Assembly: GCA_019614645.1 (NCBI GenBank)
Contig: JABWDB010000038.1
Span: 2,666,001 to 2,730,000, forward strand
Length of the DNA: 64,000 nucleotides
DNA from: Stratiolaelaps scimitus
Lineage: Eukaryota > Arthropoda > Arachnida > Mesostigmata > Laelapidae
Direction of reading: 5' to 3'
The notes beneath the pieces are model-generated. The model saw only the letters and a list, made by a program, of their open reading frames with translations, was not told the origin of the DNA and did no database searches. The translations under genes were made by a program, and so were the position numbers. Positions 62,401 through 64,000 of the stretch are shown piece after piece (the stretch's first letter is position 1; the number at the start of each line of letters is the position of its first letter).

Positions 62401-63488
62401 GGACATATTTAAAGCATAATAGCTCACATCACCGAGCACAGGTGCATTGGCTTGTTGCGTGATGTTTATTACTTCCAAAAAATAAAAAGTTAATTTTGTA
62501 GTTCTTGGTACGCTCGTAATTACCCGGGAAGGAGAACAGGAGGTAATGGCTTAGGGGATACCGTAGACGCTTTTACATTACAGCGAGACGACTCGGATTA
62601 CCGTTCAAGCAGTAGCAATGCAATCACGTTGTGGGAATATATGTTTAAAGGCGAAAATGTAAACAGTGATGAATCATGATTAGTAGTGACAGGAGAAGAA
62701 TAACAAAATATTGTGCTAAACTAGCCGTTGTCACAGGTAGCTGTAAAAGCATCGTGTTGTAATATGGTATTTTACTATCGGAGGGTAACAAAATGGAGAA
62801 ATAAAGGTTAGAAATTGTACGTTATAAGTTATTTCAAAATAAACTCAATTTATAAGGAATACGTTGACTGATCTGGCACTATACAAAAAGTTGTAATTAA
62901 TTTTCGTATAAAACGCCAGTAAATAAAATGAATATCTCTAATAACATGTGGACTGGGAAAAAGTTACGCAATGGGAAAAATGCACCGAATAGTGAAGGAA
63001 CCCTATAGCGAACTTGGAATAATAATTATATCATAAAATCGTGTTATTTGAAATAAGCCATTCAGGTTTCTCTTATAACACATACGTATACAAAATCTAT
63101 ACGCTTTACACGATTATCGGCCCGAGGTATTATTGGCCCCGATCAAGTCAAGCTGATTTACTGACAGCCCTCATTTATCAATCAGTTTTCATTTATTAAG
63201 GATTCACAGAAAGTAGAATAACTCAGTGATTATCTACACGGCGCTTAATGTCCAGATATAAATGTTATAGCACTGAGATTCAGCATAGACACGTCGCAAT
63301 TGACGTGAACTTGTTATTTTAGGGATGACCACGGCTTTACTGCTTTGCACTGGGCCGCTAAGGAAGGTCACGTTGGAATCGTAGATCTGCTTATCAACCG
63401 CGGATGCCTTGTCAACGCTTTCAATCTCGGAGACGATACTGCACTTCATCTTGCAACAGCCCACGGACATCGTGAGGTGGTTATCATG
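53443..63488 (+). CDS. Integrin-linked kinase, first two coding exons (partial)
   Basis: ILK is the pseudokinase scaffold that joins integrin tails to parvin and PINCH at focal adhesions. Coding exon 1 (53443-53531) gives [20 protein letters not shown] and ends in a GT donor after EDTEHDMNQ plus two bases of the Gly codon. Coding exon 2 (63323-63488) completes the Gly and continues [20 protein letters not shown]...[20 protein letters not shown], the first ankyrin repeats that bind PINCH. Phases match (2, then 0). An acceptor (AATTCAG, ending 53394) 48 bases before the ATG suggests a 5' non-coding exon upstream. The 9.8-kb intron holds a whole kinase gene (PHKG), LINE scraps and a SINE palindrome. 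The rest of the ankyrin domain and the kinase-like domain lie beyond the window. Confidence 0.92.
54143..54168. repeat. (AT)13 microsatellite
   Basis: Pure AT dinucleotide run in ILK intron 1. Confidence 0.9.
54440..54545 (+). repeat. Possible degenerate tRNA-derived SINE
   Basis: CACTGCCTCTGCGTTTGTTG followed by GCGGGTTTAAATC recalls A- and B-box spacing and loosely resembles family C (GGGTTCGATCC). The similarity is weak. Confidence 0.25.
54616..54712. repeat. 38-bp direct repeat
   Basis: The 38 bases at 54616-54653 are repeated exactly at 54675-54712. They begin AGCTTACTTACTTATTTATT and end in ATATGTACAT. A 21-base spacer lies between. Confidence 0.9.
54976..55030. repeat. 28-bp tandem repeat, two units
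   Basis: AATTGTCTAATTGCCGTAAC plus a short A run (54976-55003) is repeated with two base changes and one base fewer at 55004-55030. Confidence 0.8.
57640..57900 (+). pseudogene. Possible LINE C-terminal scrap
   Basis: An open stretch contains [20 protein letters not shown], resembling the ..aa.LWN.LP..vR pattern near the C terminus of many LINE ORFs, followed by a Lys/Arg-rich tail and a stop. No reverse transcriptase is next to it. It lies 270 bases upstream of PHKG and could instead be chance. Confidence 0.3.
58169..59395 (+). CDS. Phosphorylase kinase catalytic gamma subunit, intronless
   Basis: Ser/Thr kinase that phosphorylates glycogen phosphorylase b and drives glycogen breakdown; it works in a complex with alpha, beta and calmodulin subunits. 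From Met 58169 it is 408 residues (human 387-406). Kinase landmarks are the Gly loop [11 protein letters not shown] (31-40), catalytic Lys53 in [14 protein letters not shown] (149-156) and DFG (169-171). The activation loop [15 protein letters not shown] carries Glu185 where regulated kinases have a phosphosite, as in constitutively active PhK gamma. PPFWHRKQM is a family hallmark. The C-terminal region ([20 protein letters not shown]...[17 protein letters not shown]) matches the calmodulin-binding tail. The open frame begins 41 codons earlier (58046), but that part is not family-like. There is no intron. The gene lies entirely inside ILK intron 1 on the same strand. Confidence 0.95.
   Translation: MVGKHMQDDELPGKDVAKEFYARYEPKEILGRGVSSTVRRCVEKDTGREFAAKIIDVSSSDATNESSFLEATRREILILRRATGHSHIIELHDVFESTTFIFLVLELCPHGELFDYLTSLVTLSEKKTRHIMRQLLDAVAFIHDHGVVHRDIKPENILLDEKFNVKITDFGFATEVSDETERLRELCGTPGYLAPELLKASMYEGEAGYGREVDVWACGVVMYTLLVGFPPFWHRKQMIMLRAIMEGRYEFKSPEWDDVTDTAKDLIQAMLTVDPERRITAHQALQHSFFGGVSGESQRVFNARRTFHLACLTVRAMIRIRRLKFTPELITTDIVTREPYRIRTLRKAVDACAFRVYNHWVKRGEVQNRAALFENRPKCDLLNIINNSYNDNKENIPGFIRREQDVVS
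59396..61378. other. ILK intron 1, downstream of PHKG
   Basis: No gene was recognised. AATAAA occurs at 60574-60579, over 1.1 kb past the PHKG stop; it is the first plausible signal I noticed, so the 3' UTR may be long. Confidence 0.4.
61466..61516. repeat. 18-bp perfect palindrome from two SINE heads
   Basis: CACCCAGGCCACTGCACT (61472-61489) is followed by an 8-base loop and its exact complement (61498-61515). Each arm resembles the 5' head of SINE family A (CCACCCAAGCCACCGCGCTG on the plus strand of the 16663 copy), so this looks like two heads meeting head to head. Overlapping ACTATCC/GGATAGT arms (61466-61472, 61494-61500) allow an alternative fold. Confidence 0.7.
61700..62390 (-). pseudogene. 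Decayed LINE (reverse transcriptase remnant)
   Basis: On the minus strand, [20 protein letters not shown] (about 62378-62319) matches the SKAFDSVsH.iLl.KL motif of LINE reverse transcriptases, followed by a QSFMSHRSH piece (usually ..SYLsnRsQ). Further along, [19 protein letters not shown] and downstream text (62012-61698) fit the post-RT region of the same kind of element in another frame. No YADD motif was found; stops are frequent. It lies in ILK intron 1. Confidence 0.6.
62391..63322. other. ILK intron 1, 3' part
   Basis: AT-rich, with no gene or clear repeat. It ends in the TTGTTATTTTAG acceptor of ILK coding exon 2. Confidence 0.5.
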
Positions 63489-64000
63489 GTATGTGGGCTT
63501 TTGTGGTTGTCGCCTTTAAAAAAAAATTCCAACAACCGCTCGTTTCGACTCTCGCCACACTATGATGCAAGATATGGCTCATACTATGACACTCTCAAAT
63601 TAATAATGACCAATTTTTTTAGTATATCGATTCTCCCGTTGCGCACCTCCATCATTTCAGGTCAATATACTCAAATCGTGTATGTTGATTATTTCAAATA
63701 TTTCAGACGAACACAAAACTAAATCTATGGTACTCCGTTTGCGAGAATTTCAAGACTTTTTGCCGAAAATGGGATATGTTGAGAAAAAATAAACCTAAGT
63801 GGGATCTCGATAAACAGTAGATTTCCCTTCCTCCTGTAGATTAGTACCATTTAGTTTTAGGTAATAGCTAGAAGCACCTACGTCTTGTCTCAGTTCCTGA
63901 CAGAGAAATTTAAGTAAACCAAAATCGTATTGTGTACTTTTATTATACCTTCCTGTCCAGGGAAAGCAAAAAAAAATCAGATTCGATTCAGATTAGAAAA
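63489..64000. other. Start of ILK intron 2
   Basis: Begins with the donor GTATGT. I found no continuation of the ankyrin domain before the window ends. Confidence 0.6.

Noticed and set aside
1..64000. CRISPR arrays, operons, bacterial-type defence or toxin systems
   Set aside because: No regularly spaced repeats and clear eukaryotic gene structure throughout.

Overview
The window is eukaryotic and animal. It holds intron-containing nuclear genes with GT-AG splice sites, metazoan-only families (integrin-linked kinase, CABLES, a PLEKHA-type PH protein) and many decayed retrotransposons, mariner/Tc1 elements and tRNA-derived SINEs. Two R1-clade LINEs plus mariner copies point to an arthropod. 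The AT-rich composition, short compact genes and several large single-exon genes would fit a mite or tick, but that placement is a guess.

Layout. 1-3.8 kb: AT-rich, no recognised gene. 3.8-8.1 kb: a cluster of wrecks, namely a SINE, a mariner transposase remnant, a LINE-derived ORF fragment and a long frameshifted LINE with an intact YADD motif. 10.5-14.6 kb (-): a 1365-codon uninterrupted reading frame for a PH-domain protein related to PLEKHA5/6/7. 14.6-26.2 kb: no host gene recognised, but SINEs, a Ty3/gypsy-like protease scrap, a second mariner and a 5'-truncated R1-clade LINE. 26.3-36.6 kb (-): a six-exon NDUFAF6 gene (mitochondrial complex I assembly factor), rebuilt from splice phases, with an R1-clade LINE lying antisense in intron 3. 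About 0.4 kb away, head to head, is EIF2B2 (+, four exons, 36.99-39.49 kb), the beta subunit of the translation factor eIF2B. 39.6-48.3 kb: SINEs, a Tc1 scrap and a long imperfect hairpin. 48.4-49.7 kb (-): the large 5' exon of a CABLES gene. 53.4-63.5 kb (+): the first two ankyrin-repeat coding exons of ILK, separated by a 9.8-kb intron that contains a complete, intronless phosphorylase kinase gamma gene on the same strand. ILK continues past the right edge.

The genes are housekeeping or signalling genes with no shared pathway. Their links are positional: a divergent NDUFAF6/EIF2B2 pair and PHKG nested in ILK. I did not find a clearly new biological system. The most notable structures are the nested kinase gene, the SINE families (one copy with a perfect 15-bp target-site duplication, one head-to-head pair forming an 18-bp palindrome), the 139-bp hairpin at 41.3 kb, and coding-like segments of unknown identity inside NDUFAF6 intron 4.
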